Below, in pieces: positions 63,441-64,000 of a stretch of DNA of 64,000 nucleotides. Origin of the DNA: Allacma fusca. Taxonomy: Eukaryota; Arthropoda; Collembola; Symphypleona; Sminthuridae. Under the pieces are notes generated by a model that searched no databases, had not been told where the DNA came from, and was given only the letters and a program-made list of their open reading frames with translations. Location: positions 55,129,402 through 55,193,401 of the forward strand of contig OX359249.1 of the NCBI GenBank assembly GCA_947179485.1, read 5' to 3'. The position numbers and the translations under genes were made by a program. Position 1 is the first letter of the stretch. Each line of letters begins with the position of its first letter.

Positions 63441-64000
63441 AAGTCAAGTCAAGCCAAGTACTTTGAGTTGACTCCTTTAATTGGCACCAACTTAGGTTTC
63501 TGGTGTGGCGGTCCTCCTATAGAGTTGACCTGGAGATGGAGAGACACACTTGGTGTGGGTTGTTTGTGCATTTGGATTTGTGTTGTGGTTAAGTTGTGCA
63601 GGACTTGAAGTTCCTTGGCCAAAGCCTGGTCAAGTGCCCAAAATGCATACATAGGTATTAGGGTTTCGGGGGATACGTAAATTATGTTCATGTGTGGGAA
63701 GACATTACTTTGACTAAATACCGAGGGTGCTGTCGACTGTGGGGAAATATTTTAAATTGCAAGAAACTTGCCAGTCCATTTTTTGGCCACGTTGTAAGGG
63801 CTGGGTAACCCAATCGTGTTACACTTGTAGCCAAAAAATGGGACTAGTATACATCTCTTGCCCAAAGGTGACTCGCCAATCCACAAAGTATATGTTCCGA
63901 ACTTTGGGAGACGCTCGGCCCATTTTTTGGTCATGTGCTCTGATGACATTTATATTGGATACCGAGATTTAATCAAGTAAATGTTATAATTTCAACAGTA
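63441..64000 (+). repeat. Monomer 61: core T, cut by window end
   Basis: First 560 bp of a T core, ending at TTCAACAGTA. The array evidently continues beyond the window. Confidence 0.95.

Larger units (their letters stand above)
16012..64000 (+). repeat. Satellite array, right block
   Basis: Forty-seven cores (the first and last incomplete) in unbroken head-to-tail order, with no interruption other than the S/L alternation. Copies after about 43.8 kb are visibly more uniform, especially in the S spacer (GAAAAAAAAATTGAAAAAAAATG). Confidence 0.97.

Noticed and set aside
1-64000. CRISPR-like regular repetition
   Set aside because: Units are about 1 kb and nearly identical throughout, with no short repeat/unique spacer pattern.
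1-64000. rDNA intergenic spacer array
   Set aside because: No rRNA gene sequence occurs anywhere in 64 kb, and the units never alternate with a gene.

Overview
The window is almost entirely a eukaryotic satellite DNA array. I support no protein-coding gene, rRNA, tRNA or CRISPR array. A (TTAGG)38 block at 12803-12992 is the canonical arthropod telomere repeat. With AT-rich, tandemly homogenised flanks, it points to an insect or other arthropod chromosome, probably a subtelomeric or other heterochromatic block. The species cannot be named from this sequence.

Building plan: I count 61 copies of a roughly 770-bp core (reference copy 180-950), all in the same orientation. Cores are joined by one of two interchangeable spacers. 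S is about 215 bp, is made largely of A-tracts, and gives a 986-bp period. L is about 399 bp, is less A-rich with a GC-rich hairpin, and gives a period of about 1169 bp. Core-to-core distances are 985-987 bp in nearly all of 39 cases and 1168-1170 bp in 19 cases. Two distances are irregular (654 and 1933 bp). Cores come in two forms in the middle: K, with GGCTAGGTAACCCAGG, and T, with GGCTGGGTAACCCAAT. The commonest higher-order unit is K-S-T-L, about 2155 bp, seen intact ten times and interleaved with other orders.

Layout: 1-12804 is satellite. 12803-12992 is the telomeric block, which cuts through two monomers. 12993-14356 is satellite. 14357-14733 is a diverged, deleted fossil monomer. 14734-16011 is about 1.28 kb of non-satellite sequence of unknown origin. 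16012-64000 is satellite again, with the most uniform stretches after about 43.8 kb. Short open frames recur in every monomer on both strands. I read them as by-products of homogenised repeats, not genes. The points most worth following up are the telomere-healing-like junction, the fossil monomer that looks ancestral to both spacer types, and the unexplained single-copy island.
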